NCBI RefSeq assembly: GCF_048773025.1
Contig: NC_133547.1
Span: 45,103,004-45,167,003 of the forward strand
Direction of reading: 5' to 3'
DNA length: 64,000 bases
DNA from: Camelus bactrianus
Taxonomy: Eukaryota > Chordata > Mammalia > Artiodactyla > Camelidae
Below, in pieces: positions 36,900 through 48,543 of the stretch. The stretch's first letter is position 1, and each line of letters starts with the position of its first letter. Made by a program: the position numbers and the translations under genes. The notes under the pieces are model-generated. The model did no database searches. It saw nothing but the letters and a program-made list of their open reading frames with translations, and was not told the DNA's origin.

Positions 36900-39405
36900 A
36901 ATGAGTACTGAACTTACTTTTGAGAATGTGTGTTGAAAATACATTTTCTACATCTATTGAGATGACCATATGGTTTCTTTTTCTACCTTGTTGATTTGGT
37001 GAATTACCAAATTGATTGACTGATTGATTTTTGAAAGTTAATTCAATTTTGGATTTCTAAGATAAACCCCATTTGGTCATGAAATATTATCCTTTTCATA
37101 AATTTTAGATTAAACTTAAATTTTATTAAAATTTTGTTGAGCATTTTTACACCTCTGTTCATGAAGGATATTGGTCTGTGGTGCCTTGTGAAGCCCCAGA
37201 TGGCCATCCAGTATTTTCCTTCTGCCAGTGGGATTTGCTTTACCATTTCATGTGGTACAGTTCTGTTGATGATGATTCTTTTAGCTTTTGTTTGTCTTAA
37301 GAGGTTTTCATTTTGCTTTTGTTTTTGAAAGATATTTTCACTGGATAAAAGTTCTAAGCTAACAGTGCTTTTTCTTTCAATACCTTAAAGTGGTTCCACT
37401 GTCATCTTGCTTGCATCATTCCCCACAAGCAATTGCTGTCATCCTCATCTCTGTTCTATTGCACATAAGTTTTCTTTTTCCCTATGGCTGTTTTTAAGAT
37501 TTTTCTTTCTATTCATAGATTTAAGCGATTTGATTCTGATGTGCCTTGGTTTAGCGGTTTGCTTTTCTTCATGTTTCTTGTGCTTGGGGTTTGTTGTGCT
37601 CCTTGGAACTATGGGTTTATAGTTTTCATTAAATTTATTAAATGTTTGACCATTATTTCTTCAAATATTTTTTCTGTCTCCTCTTCCTCTTAAGAACTCC
37701 AACTGCACATAGAATGAGTCACTTAGAGTTGCCTCACAGCTCACTGCTGCTCTTTTCATTTTCTAAAATTCTTTTTCCATCTCTGTGTTTCACTTTGGAT
37801 AGTTTCTATTGCTCTGCCTTTGGGTTCAGTAGTCTTTTCTTCCCCAACACACAATATTTTGTTAATCTCATCCAGTGTGTTTTTCATCTTAAACATTATG
37901 TCCTCATCTCTAAAAGTCTGATTTGGTCTTTTTATATCTTCTCTGAATTATTTTTTCAAAGATATGGAATATAATTATAATAACTAGCTTTTTAAAATTT
38001 AATTTTTATTGAAGTGTAGTTGATTTACAATGTTAGTTTCAGGCGGACAGCAAAGCAATTCAGTTATATATATATATACATATACATACATATATGTGTG
38101 TATATATGCACACATATATATTTCTTTAGATTCTTTTCCATTATTGCTTATTATAAGAAATTAAACATAGTTTCCTGTGCTATACAGTAGGTCCCTGTTG
38201 TTTATCTATTTTATATAGAATAGTGTGTATCTGTTAATCCCAAACTCCTAATTTATCCACCCCTCTTCCTCTTTGGTAACCAGTTTGTTTTCTATGTCTG
38301 TGAGTCTATTTGTGATTTGTAAATAAAATGTGTATCTTTTTTTTAGATTCCATATATAAGTGATATCACATATTTGTCTTCTCTGTTTGACTTACTTCCC
38401 TTAATATGATAATCTCTAGGTCCATCCATGTTGCTGCAAATAGCATTATTTCATTCTTTTTTTTGGCTCAGTAATATTCCATTGTGTATACATATCACGT
38501 CTTCTTTATCCATTCTATAATAACTATCTTAATGTCTTTGCTAATTATAGCATCTGTGTTACTTCTGAGTCAGTTTCAATTATTATTCTCATCATTATGG
38601 GTCATATTTTCCTGCTTCTTTGAATGCCTGATAATATTCAACTGGATGTCAGACTTTGTGAATTAATGCCTCACTGGGTGCTATATTATTTAAAATGTTG
38701 TAAATCTTAAATTTTGTTCTGTGATGAAGTTAATTTTTTGGAAACAGTTTAATCCATTCTGGTCTTAATTTTAAGATTTTTTTTTTTTTGGCAGAACTAG
38801 AGCAGCAATTAGCCTGAGACTAATTATCTTCCACTGCTGAGACGTGACTCTTCTGAGCAATCTACCCAATGTCCCATGAATTATGAGGCTTTTCAGTCTA
38901 GCTGGTGGAAACAGGCCTTCTTAATGGTTCTGTGTGAGCAGTGGGTACTTTTCCATCTAGTCTAATCCTCCTGGATTTTCTTTTGCCCAGTCTCATGTAG
39001 TTTTTGTACACACATGCAGTCATCAGCATTCTGCTCAATACTTGAGGGGGGCCTCTGTCATCTTCATGGTTGTCACTCAATACAGCTCTCTCCTCTGCTT
39101 CTGTGGCCTGTGAGCTTTAGCTCTTTGGTTTCCCTAGACCCTCAGCTCCTCTTCAACACAGGGACTCTGCCTTGGTTACCCCTCCCTGTGCCACTACCTA
39201 GAGGCTCTCTCCGGACAGTAGGCTGGGGCAGTTGTAGGCATTAAATCATTTGTTTCCTTTCTCTCCAGTATCCACTCTTGCACTGTCTAAAGTGCAACAT
39301 CTTAAAAACTTATTTCAAATGTTTTCCTAGGGTTTTTTTTTATTGTTTCAGATGGGAGAATAAATTGTTCCCTATTACTCTATTTTGACTAGAAGCAAAA
39401 CGTTG
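36900..39405 (-). repeat. Old L1 (L1M-type) with 5' UTR, split by younger L1
   Basis: Plus-strand text matches the inverse of an old L1: an ORF2-like part at about 36930-37190, then 5'-end sequence including tctgatgtgccttggtttag, gaactatgggtttatagttt, ggtcatattttcctgcttct and attatgaggcttttcagtct, ending near gtttcagatgggagaataaa. It is interrupted at 37987-38515. No open frame of useful length survives. Confidence 0.75.
37987..38515 (-). repeat. Younger L1 3' end nested in the L1M
   Basis: Inverse cetartiodactyl L1 3' UTR (ttgaagtgtagttgatttac to cttctttatccattc) with an AT/GT-rich patch at 38065-38120. A perfect 11-bp target-site duplication TATAATAACTA lies at 37976-37986 and 38516-38526. 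Confidence 0.92.
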
Positions 39406-40654
39406 GAAAATTGAAATTTAGCAATGGATTATACAAGCAAAAATAGACAAGAACTGCTCTGATGAGATATTGGTCATTCTTATCAATTGCACTTATCTCA
39501 ACAAATTTAGCTTTTATAATTTTTCAGTTTATTTCTAAATAATTATAAAAGCTAAAGGTATAGCAGTGAGATTGTGTTAGGATGCAAATGACAAAAGCCC
39601 CATTGAAGCTAGCTTAGCTTGAATTACTGGAGGCAGGGGAGGCTGTCTGGTTGGTATGATTCATCTGCTTTGCAGTGTCATCAGCACCTTTTCTGTATTC
39701 ATCTCTCCGCTCTGCCTTCTCTTGTCTTAAATCCTCATCAGATTATAGGCTGTGTCTGGTGATAAATGACTGCAAACAACTCTTGGGCTCCATGCTTTCC
39801 CTTCTACTTCCAGGAAGACAGTGTGGGTATTTTCCCCCCAGAAACCACCAGTAACCATCTTCTCCAATCTCCTAAGCTAACATTAGGACATGTGCCTTCT
39901 TCTGAAAACTAGACTCCAAGGGATTCACTTACAATGAATCACTGAGACTCTGGTGGAGTCAGTTTCTCCCAAAGCTCTGGGCTGCCAAGAAGGGGGTGGG
40001 ATACCTAAATGACACTAAGGTCATTGTCAAAAGCCAGAGGAAGATGGGGAAGCAATCACAGTGTCCACCTGGGTGAGCACCGGAGTACTTATAAGTACTT
40101 TGAGACAAATAGTACAGCATGGATGCGAGTAGCCTCTTTACTCCTAATAAATAAAAAGCCAAATTCACTATAATTACAATAGTATTTTTTGGACTCCAAC
40201 TTTAGAATATGGTTATGTCTGGATATGTAAATTAGGATTGGGGTCAGATACATTATACTTGGGGAGTTTTGAAGACTGCCTCCAGATGCGTTCACAGAAT
40301 TACTAGTAATATGCTTCCTCTTCATGTATGTTTCAGCACCTTGTCTTTGTACAATAGTGTGTTATGGACACAAATTAGAAAACATGATGGCTAAGAATAA
40401 AGGTAATTGAAAGCTCTCCAGTAGCCAAAACCACAGAGGCAGCTGGGTAATACTCTGAGTGTCTGAGTCAGGACCCCTCTAAGGGCCACATGTACTAATA
40501 TTTAATTGGAAGCTCTCAAACAGTTTTATTTCAAGATATTTAGCTTAGTAATTTAGGTTCTCATAAAAAAAATTGAAAAAGAAGTCTTAGTACCATTATG
40601 TCATGAACTTTGGAATAGGTCACAGCCTCCCAGCCGAAAATGCCAGAACAGATC
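39406..40654. other. Intergenic, no recognised feature
   Basis: The region around 39560-40060 has the feel of an old interspersed repeat, but I cannot name a family. No coding signal is seen. Confidence 0.3.
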
Positions 40655-40905
40655 ATCTCTAGGGCTCACCATGTGGCAAGCGCTGTGAGAGTGCTTCACG
40701 TGCAACAGTGAAATACGTATCCTCAGGTCCCCTGTGAGGGTGTCCCTGTGGTTATCCACAGTTTACAAATGAACTGAGGCACAAAGAGGTGAAATTCCCT
40801 CACCCAGTGTCAGCCAACACCCAGCGGTGAAGCTGGGATCGGAGCAGCTGGGGTTCTTGCTCCAGAGTACGTGTAATTAACCACCACGCTGTGTGGCTCT
40901 GCGAA
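40655..40905 (-). repeat. MIR SINE
   Basis: Inverse MIR: aaatgaactgaggcacaaag, gaggtgaaattccctcaccc, gcggtgaagctgggatcgga, ttaaccaccacgctgtgtgg. Confidence 0.7.
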
Positions 40906-41065
40906 GTGCTTGGGGCAGATTTTTATATAAAAATAATGGCTTTTGACATCACAGCTATAAGTAAGCCAACATAAGAGGTCTCTATTTCACACCAAGCTCC
41001 AGTCTCAGGAAATATTGTTGCAAGAGACAGCAGTTCTTCTGAGGCTTAAGTCCAGAAGGCCAGAT

Positions 41066-41200
41066 CAGAGGTTCTCAGCTAAAGATGATTTGAAAACCCA
41101 GGTGACATTTGGCAATGCTTGAAAACATTCTCAATTGTCACTACTCGGCAGGGAGGGGTTGGGTGTTCCTGGTACCTAGTGGTTAGAACCTAGCGGATAG
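41066..41200 (+). repeat. MER5-type hAT-Charlie MITE fragment
   Basis: Blocks gaggttctcagctaaagatg, gtgacatttggcaatgcttg and attgtcactactcggcaggg match the left half of MER5A. Confidence 0.65.
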
Positions 41201-42129
41201 AAGTGTTTAGAAGTGATGAGCTCAATGCACAAGACAGCTCCCCACAAGGAGCTGTCTGATCCCCAGATGCCACTGGTGTGGCGGAGGGAACCGGCACCGA
41301 GCTCGCAGTGTGCTGGTTCAGAGTCCCCTCTGTGGAGAATACCCAGCATTTGGTCTTTGTGACTTGAGCAGCACACAGGACCTGAAGAGGATGTAACACA
41401 CTCATTCCTTATTTGTGCAGAAGCATGCACTTTGCCTGTGTCTCCAGCCCCGGCTGTAGACCTCGCTGCTCTTTCGGCTCCGTCTCCTTGCCTCATGGGC
41501 TGCAGGACAGGTTTAGATGGGGGAGGACATTCTCTCCATCGCTGTTCCAAGATGAGGCATCGCAGCCTACATGGTTCTTTTACTTTTCCTGAGGTTATGC
41601 TTTAAACATGGTCCTCTGATGACTCTTCCTGCTTGTCCTGTTTGCTGAGTCCCATGGTGGTAGCTACCCACTGTCTGAAATGCCCTGATTGCTCAGCCTC
41701 AGGATGGGACCAGCCCGATGAAGCTGAGGTGCTTGCGTTCCTGTGGGATTTTGTCCTGTGGCAGAATTCTCGGCCCTCAGGGGGCCTGGACATGTGACCA
41801 GAGTGGGATGGCGTGGGCACCTCCTTCTGGGATGGTGCAGTGACACCCTGAGACGTATGGGCTCTCACAGCAGGAGTGACACGCTCTGGATCATCATCTC
41901 AGAAATGTTCCAGGAGTAGCCACTGTACCTGGCAATGGGTGGCCTGCGTTTGTGACATCCAGAAACACTATTTTGCTGCTCCTTCCCAGGGCTAAGGGAG
42001 GACTGATTCTCCCTCTGACTCGTAACTAAAACCAGCTTCCAAACTGGTGAGGTTGTCCAGCTTGAGGGAGGGGCCTCATGGCCATGAACATCTCCTCCAC
42101 CTGTTTGCTGCTCCATCAGATTCCTTCAC
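41201..42129. other. Intergenic, no recognised feature
   Basis: Open frames of up to 124 residues on the minus strand have no family resemblance. No repeat is recognised. Confidence 0.35.
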
Positions 42130-42240
42130 ATTCATGTAATGGTATCGCTCACTTCAATTTTACAGATGAGAATCCTTCAACTCAGAGAAGTGAAATGACT
42201 TTCCTGAAGTGACAGGACTAATAAGCTAGATAATCCATAT
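42130..42240 (-). repeat. MIR fragment
   Basis: Inverse MIR: aattttacagatgagaatcc, cagagaagtgaaatgacttt, gacaggactaataagctag. Confidence 0.6.
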
Positions 42241-42429
42241 CTATATATTTCAAACTCCCTGCTCTTTGTTAGGTTATCCTAAGGAATTGTATGGCTTTAT
42301 TAAATATTGGACAGGACTAGTCAAAAATTATCTAAGTGTCTAAGTGATAAGCTTGTGGCCTCACCAACAAAGGCAAATGGAACTTCTAGATGTGAAAAAT
42401 TAGATTTCTGGTATGAAAAATACACTAGA

Positions 42430-42800
42430 TGGGATTAAAAGCAAATTAGATGATCAGGAGTTGGGATGGGGGAAGGGATGAGTGGGCAGAAAATACAGGA
42501 TTTTCCGGGCAGTGAAGATATCCTGTATGATATGCTAATGATGGATACATATCATTATACATTTGTCCAAACCCATTAAATATAGAACACCAAGAGTGGA
42601 CCCTAATGTAAACTGTGGGCTGCAGGGGGTTATGATGTATCAGTGTAAGTTTGTCCATTGTAACCAGTGTACCCGCTGGTGGGGAACGTTGCTAACGGGA
42701 AAGGCTACGCATGTGTGTGGGCAGGGAAATCGCTGTGCCTTCCTCTCGATTTTGCTGTGAACCTAAATCTACTCTAAAAAACAAAGCCTTTTAAACATAT
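42430..42800 (+). repeat. Old L1 3' end (L1M-type)
   Basis: Blocks tatcattatacatttgtcca, gagtggaccctaatgtaaac, tatcagtgtaagtttgtcca and ctactctaaaaaacaaagcc fit the L1M 3' UTR and its end. Confidence 0.65.
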
Positions 42801-42829
42801 ATAAAAATTGATTATTCACATGCAAAAAA

Positions 42830-43790
42830 TGAATCTTACTTCAAACCATACACAAAAATTAAACAGAAATACCTCACAGACTTAAATAGGGGAGCTAAAA
42901 AAATAATAGTTTTAGTCATGTGGGAGAAAATGTTTGTGACTTTGGGTTGGGCAAAGATTTCTTTGATAGAACACAAAAAGAAAGAACCATAAAAGAGACA
43001 AAAGTTGGTAAATTGGACTTCATTAAAATTAAACACTCTTGCCCTTCAAAAAAATATCATTAAGAAAATGAAAGCCACAGACTGGGAGGACATATCTGCA
43101 AAACACACATGCACCAAAAACTTGCATCCAGAATATATAAATAACTCTTAAGACTCAATGATATGACAAACAACCCATGAATAATTGAGCAAAAGATTTG
43201 AACCAATACTCCACCAAAGGAGACAGATGAACGGCAAATAAATACATGAAAAGATGTTTAACATGACCAGTCATTTAGAAAAGTGCCTATCCAAATCAGA
43301 GTAAGGTATCACTGCATCACCCACTAGAATGTCTAAAGTCAAAAAGACTGACCATGCCTAGTGTTAGCGAGTGTGTGAAGCAGCTAGAATTCTCATACAT
43401 CTCTGGAAGGAAGGCACAATAGTGAGCCCGCTTTGAAAAACGTTCTGGTGGTTTCTTTTAAAGCTAAACATGCACTTGCCATACAAGACAACAATCTCCC
43501 AGCTATTGATCCCAGGCAAGTGAAAACTCATGTCCACACCAAGACCTGTACACACATGTTCGTAGCAGCTTTCTGCATGAGAGCCAAAAACTAGGAACAA
43601 AACAAAATGAATGGATACAACTTTGTGGTATTATTCATATGATGAACGATCCCTGTAGAAAGGGACAAACCACTGATACATGCATGAACGAATCTCAAAA
43701 ACATTATGCTTAGAAAAAGAAGCCAGATACAAAAGACTACATACTATATGACTCTATCTAAGTGAAATTCTAGAAAAGTCAAAACTGGAG
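42830..43790 (+). repeat. Old L1 ORF2 remnant (L1M-type)
   Basis: The A-rich text follows the 3' half of L1 ORF2 and beyond: aattggacttcattaaaatt, gacatatctgcaaaacacac, catccagaatatataaataa, gatgtttaacatgaccagtc and agccagatacaaaagactac. Frames are broken. Confidence 0.75.
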
Positions 43791-45329
43791 CTGTTCACTT
43801 TTCAAGAATTCTGTGAGCTGATTATTAAACACAGTCACCATTTAAAAATTCATTATATGAGCTTACAGTTTAATAAATTATATTAAAAACAAAGTTAATA
43901 AATACTCAAAACTCATAAACGTCTTATTATTTTACTACATGTTACTAAAGTATATGAGGTTATTGAAATCTCTTGTATCTGTGTGGTGGGATTTCTATAT
44001 AATGGTGCTGTATTGCACACCTTTTTGCAACTCTGCGCTCAGTGATGTCCTGTTGGTAGCCTGAAATTGACCACGGTGGGAACATTCATACCATGGAAAC
44101 TGGCAAATGAAAAAGCAGGGTTTTGTTTATCTCTTTGTTTTTCGGGAGAGCTGTTGGAAAGAGAAAGGAAAGACTATACAGGATGCATGAAGAGGGCTTT
44201 CTGGAGGGGGATGGATTTCAACTAACCATTGAAGAATAGAGTGAATTTAGACCGGCAGAAAAGGACATACCAGGCAAGGGAGACAAAGGCAAAAAGCAAG
44301 GGATGGTCTGGCTGGAGTGAAGGCTGTGTGCAGCCTTAAGGAGCAACAATGCTGTGAACATACCTTGGACCCAGACTGGGGAAAGCTCTGGATGTCAGGT
44401 ACAATGGACATCTGCTCTTTTTCTCTTCCCTTCCTCACCCCTCCCCTCCTTCTCATAAGAGCCTTCCACTGGACCCAGCCACGTGGCTCCAGCGGGTTCC
44501 ACCCACCATAGAGCTCGGTGGGGACTCTTCTGTCCTCAGCAATAGGTCCCAGGGAGGGACACGTAGCCCAGGGTGGTCCAAGCAGGGTCTGCCTTTTGAT
44601 GTTTTCTAACTGGATACAGTCTGTCAAAGGATATTTCACCCCTCTCTGGCTTCTAAGCTTGCAGAGTGACATTCCAGTCCTGACTCTCACCACTTCAGGA
44701 GGTGCTAATGGAATCAACCCATGGTAGAAGCAGAGATAAGGGAAAGAGAAGTTTTGAGTCATTAATTACAGTTGTCTTTAGCTCCTTCCTGAGGCTGGAT
44801 GTATAAGCCAATACATTCTCCTTTTTGGTTTAATCAGGATGAAATTTGCTTTCTATCCCTGGCAACCAAAGATAAGTGAACAGTACTTCCTGCTCAGGAT
44901 TCTCACATATATTCCTTAACCCTGAAAACCTGAATTGTGTGTAGAAGAGCAAAAGGAGGAGCCCTAAGCCTTTTACAGAGCAGTGTCCTACTGTGGGAGA
45001 GGTTTCCTTCCAACCTCTCATCAGCCTGAGGGGCGCTCCTGCAGGTCAGGGGAAGCCCCGCAGCCTAGGAGCCAGAGGGACCTCAGAAGTCATCCAGGCC
45101 GGAGGCTTGTAGGCATGGTTTGCAAACTGTGTCCCTTCAACTGTTGGTTCCCACAGAAGTGCCCCAAGGAGGGTTAAGGGGCCAACAGAGATGTTCTAGG
45201 CTGCTCAGCTCCAGTGAGAGCAGCTTTGTTTTTTATATTGGGGTTCGTTTTAGATTTTATTTGACAGAAGTGTTCTTCTACTTAAAAAAGAAAAAGAAGC
45301 CAGTGGCTCTAGTCTAATCCTTTCACTCC
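43791..45329. other. Intergenic, no recognised gene
   Basis: An A/T-rich part (43791-44000) may be more L1 debris. The 171-residue minus-strand open frame at 44247-44762 has no family resemblance. Confidence 0.35.
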
Positions 45330-45450
45330 CTTATAGGGAAATGGAGATCACAGCCTAGGCAAGGCACACAGCTTGGAAGTGGCTGGCCCAGCACTGGGGC
45401 CCAGGGACTCTGTCTGACTTACTGCACCTCTCAGCCCTTGTCTCCACATT
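45330..45450 (-). repeat. MIR fragment (tentative)
   Basis: Weak inverse MIR text: tatagggaaatggagatcac, ggcaaggcacacagcttgga, ggcccagggactctgtctga. Confidence 0.4.
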
Positions 45451-45549
45451 ACTCCTTGGGAATCCTTCCACACCATCACCTTGAGGTCAGTGTGCAAAAC
45501 ACCATCTCGTGTCTGCCCCCAATTTCAAAGAGACCTGTGATTGCCTAGG

Positions 45550-46621
45550 AGTCAAAAGTCCATCCATGTTGCTCCAAATGGCATTATTTTATTCTTTTTT
45601 ATGGCTGAGTAGTACTCCACTGTATAAATATATCACAACTTCTTTATCCAGTCATCTGTCGATGGACATTTAGGTTGCTTCCGTGTCTTGGCTATTGTAA
45701 ATAGTGCTGCTATGAACATTGGGATGCATGTATCTTGTTGAATTAGAGTTCCCTCCAGATATATGCCCAGGAGTGGGATTGCTAGATCATATAATAAAGT
45801 CTATTTTTAGTCTTTTGAAGAATCTCCGTACTGTTTTCCATAACGGCTGCACCAAACTACATTCCCACCAACCATGTTAGAAGGGCTACCTTTTCTCCAC
45901 CCCTCTCTAGCATTTATGGTTTGTGGGCTTTTTAATGTTGGCCATTCTGACTGGTGTGAGATGATACCTCATTTTCTGATTTGCATTTCTCTGATAATTA
46001 GCGATATTGAGCATTTTTTCATGTGCCTATTGGCCATTTGTATGTCTTCATTGGAGAATTGCTTGTTTAGGTCTAATGCTTATTTTTGGATTGGGTTGTT
46101 TGTTTTTTTGTTATTAAGTTGTATGAGCTGTTTATTTTTCTGGAAATTAATCCCTTGTCAGTCGCATCATTTTCAAATATTTTCTGCCATTCTGTAGGTT
46201 GTCTTTTTGTTTTGCTTATGGTTTCCTTTGCTGTGCAAAATCTTATAAGTTTAATTAAGCCCCATTTGTTTATTTTTGCTTTTATTTCTATTGCCTGGGT
46301 AGACTGCCTTAGGAAAACTTTGCTAAGATTTATGTCAGAGAATGTTTTGCCTATGTTTTCTTCTAGGAGGTTTATTGTGTCTTGTCTTGCTTAAGTCTTT
46401 AATCCATTTCAAGTTTATTTTTGTGTATGGTGTGAGGGAGTGTTCTAACTTCATTGATTTACATGCTGCTGTCCAGCTTTCCCAACACCACTTGCTGAAG
46501 AGACGGTCTTTACTCCATTGTATGTTCTTGCCTCCTTTATCAAAGATTAATTGGCTTAAGTCTGTGGGTTTACCTCTGGGCTCTCTATTCTGTTTCACTG
46601 ATCCATATGTCTATTTTTGTG
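45550..46621 (-). repeat. L1 ORF2 fragment
   Basis: The inverse of L1 ORF2 3' half is read on the plus strand: gtccatccatgttgctccaa, tttaggttgcttccgtgtct, gaacattgggatgcatgtat, ccagatatatgcccaggagt, ctgactggtgtgagatgata, cagctttcccaacaccactt and ctgatccatatgtctatttt. The 3' UTR expected at the left is missing, so the copy is truncated at its 3' end or lost it later. Confidence 0.88.
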
Positions 46622-46690
46622 TGAGAATCTGCATTTTAATAAGGTCCCCAAGTGATTCCTAGCCCATTAAAGTTTGAAGATTACCCTTGC
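46622..46690 (+). repeat. hAT-Charlie-type MITE remnant
   Basis: Text tgagaatctgcattttaata, ggtccccaagtgattcctag and attaaagtttgaag matches the right part of the common Charlie MITE. It abuts the 5' end of the L1. Confidence 0.5.
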
Positions 46691-47434
46691 AAATTGGAAC
46701 CATTGGCTATAGGGAAGTACAGGGAAGAGGGTCTGGATAACCTCTGTGACACAGAGGTTGACCAGGGTTTTGAGTTTCGGTGGCAGGTCCTGATCACTGT
46801 CAGGCATTCTCTCTTAGGAACGCATGGAAGTGTTGATAACTTTCCAAAGTTTCTCTCTCTAAAATCAGAGCGTTGGTAAATTCCACTTGCCTCCCTGGGC
46901 ATGAAGACATGCCTGAAACCTAGTGTAGAGCCCTGCCTTGATGGTCAGAACAACTGGTGATACTTACGGAAGCTTGCCTTGCTGGTGGCAAGTCAACAGA
47001 AGCATCTCAGTACAGGGTGAATTGTGCACTGTATCCAACATGCTGGAGTCTGACACGTCATGTACACTGCAAGGATCTTTTTTTTTTTTTTAATGAAATC
47101 AAACCCCAGAACTCTCCAAGGAGTGAGCAGAGAAGAAGGCTGGGGGAGAGGGCTAGAGCAAGAATTCTCAGAAACCCTTCCCCTGAGTGTCACTTCCCAC
47201 TTGGAATTGTCACCCCAGGGGACATCAGTTTCCATTTAAACTCAGGCTCAAGGGTGGAAAAAATTGTTTCCCTTGGTTCTTCACAGCACAGCTGAGACAA
47301 TCTGACATTTTCAAAAAGAATTTAACTAAATACTAAGGGAGAACAAAAAGGAAATAATAGCAGACAATACAAATAGTGAGTTTCCAGAGCACCAGTTTCT
47401 AATCCTAAAATAACCAAACACTGGTCTTAAGGAT
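46691..47434. other. Intergenic, no recognised feature
   Basis: A T14 homopolymer lies at 47078-47091. No other structure is recognised. Confidence 0.35.
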
Positions 47435-47895
47435 GGTGTAATAATTTGGATTATTGTTCAGCAAATATTCATTCCCTACCCCTCCCACTGTGGATGGAAT
47501 ATATATTCTGTCCTATTGATATGACCTTGGCCATGTGACTTTTTTGGACCACTGGAAAGTTAACAGATGCAGCAGGAACAGGAGCCTTAAATGTGCTTGC
47601 ATGGCTGTTTTCTGCATCCAGTGATCAGCCATGAGAGGAACTTGCCTTGGGTAGCACTGCCTCTTCAGCCTGGACCCTAGGATGACATGTGGAACGGACC
47701 TGAACCCTACCTGAAACCGGGAGCCCTGCCTGGCTGACCCACAGCAGAGCCTCCCCGGCAGCCCATTCCAGATCAGCTGGACTGCAGAGAAACTGCAGAC
47801 CATAAGCCCGAGCATAAATGCAGGTGTGGTGTCTCACTCAGTGCTGGGCTGACTTGTTCTTCAGCATCATCTTGACAATAGCTGACTGCTACAGA
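47435..47895 (+). mobile_element. Old LTR fossil, MaLR (MLT1)-like
   Basis: Blocks gaccttggccatgtgacttt, gtgatcagccatgagaggaa, cttcagcctggaccctagga and the end gacaatagctgactgctaca follow a common mammalian LTR. No internal region is present. It is old and heavily diverged. Confidence 0.65.
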
Positions 47896-48269
47896 TAATG
47901 CAATGTCACAGGCCCTGTCAAGATGCCTTCCTGGAGCAAGTCCTGCTCATCTTACTGTCTGCTACCCAAGAGCTGTGTCAGGACATCCTGACCTCATGCC
48001 TGTTAGCCAGACAGCTGAGTGAAACACAGGACCTGCCTTCAGCCCCCTGCAGATGGGAAGTTTACCATCCTCCTACTCAGGAAGAACCCCTGCCTCATCA
48101 TCTCCCTCCTTAGTGGAAAGCAGCCTTGGTTGCATTTTGTAGACCGATAGCATGAACATCGGCCCCAGACAGTAACTGATGCAGTGAATTGTAAGAACTG
48201 AATGCCCGCAACTCCAGAAGCCTTTTCTGCCCGTGCTGCTCCAGCAGGAATACTCATCCTTCCCTCCCT

Positions 48270-48543
48270 CAGGGAGTTAAGGCTACTTATCCTTCAGCCC
48301 TCAGCTCAGTTGTGACTTTCTCAGTGGCCTTCCCCGACTGGACAAGTCCCCCACTAGCCACTCCCATAATTCTTTGCTTCTGCACAGCACTTAGAGGTGC
48401 AATTTCACCTTTGGTTTGTTTACTGTCTCCTTGTCCTCAGACTGTAAGCTTCTGGTTGTTTTTGTTTTTGTTTTCACTACTGTGTACTCCATGCACAGCA
48501 TGTCGCCCGCACACAGAGCTTTAGTGAACATTCATTGAATAGA
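48270..48543 (+). repeat. L2 LINE 3' end
   Basis: Blocks ccttcagccctcagctcagt, agtggccttccccgactgg, ctcagactgtaagcttctgg and gaacattcattgaatag follow the L2 3' end. Confidence 0.7.
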
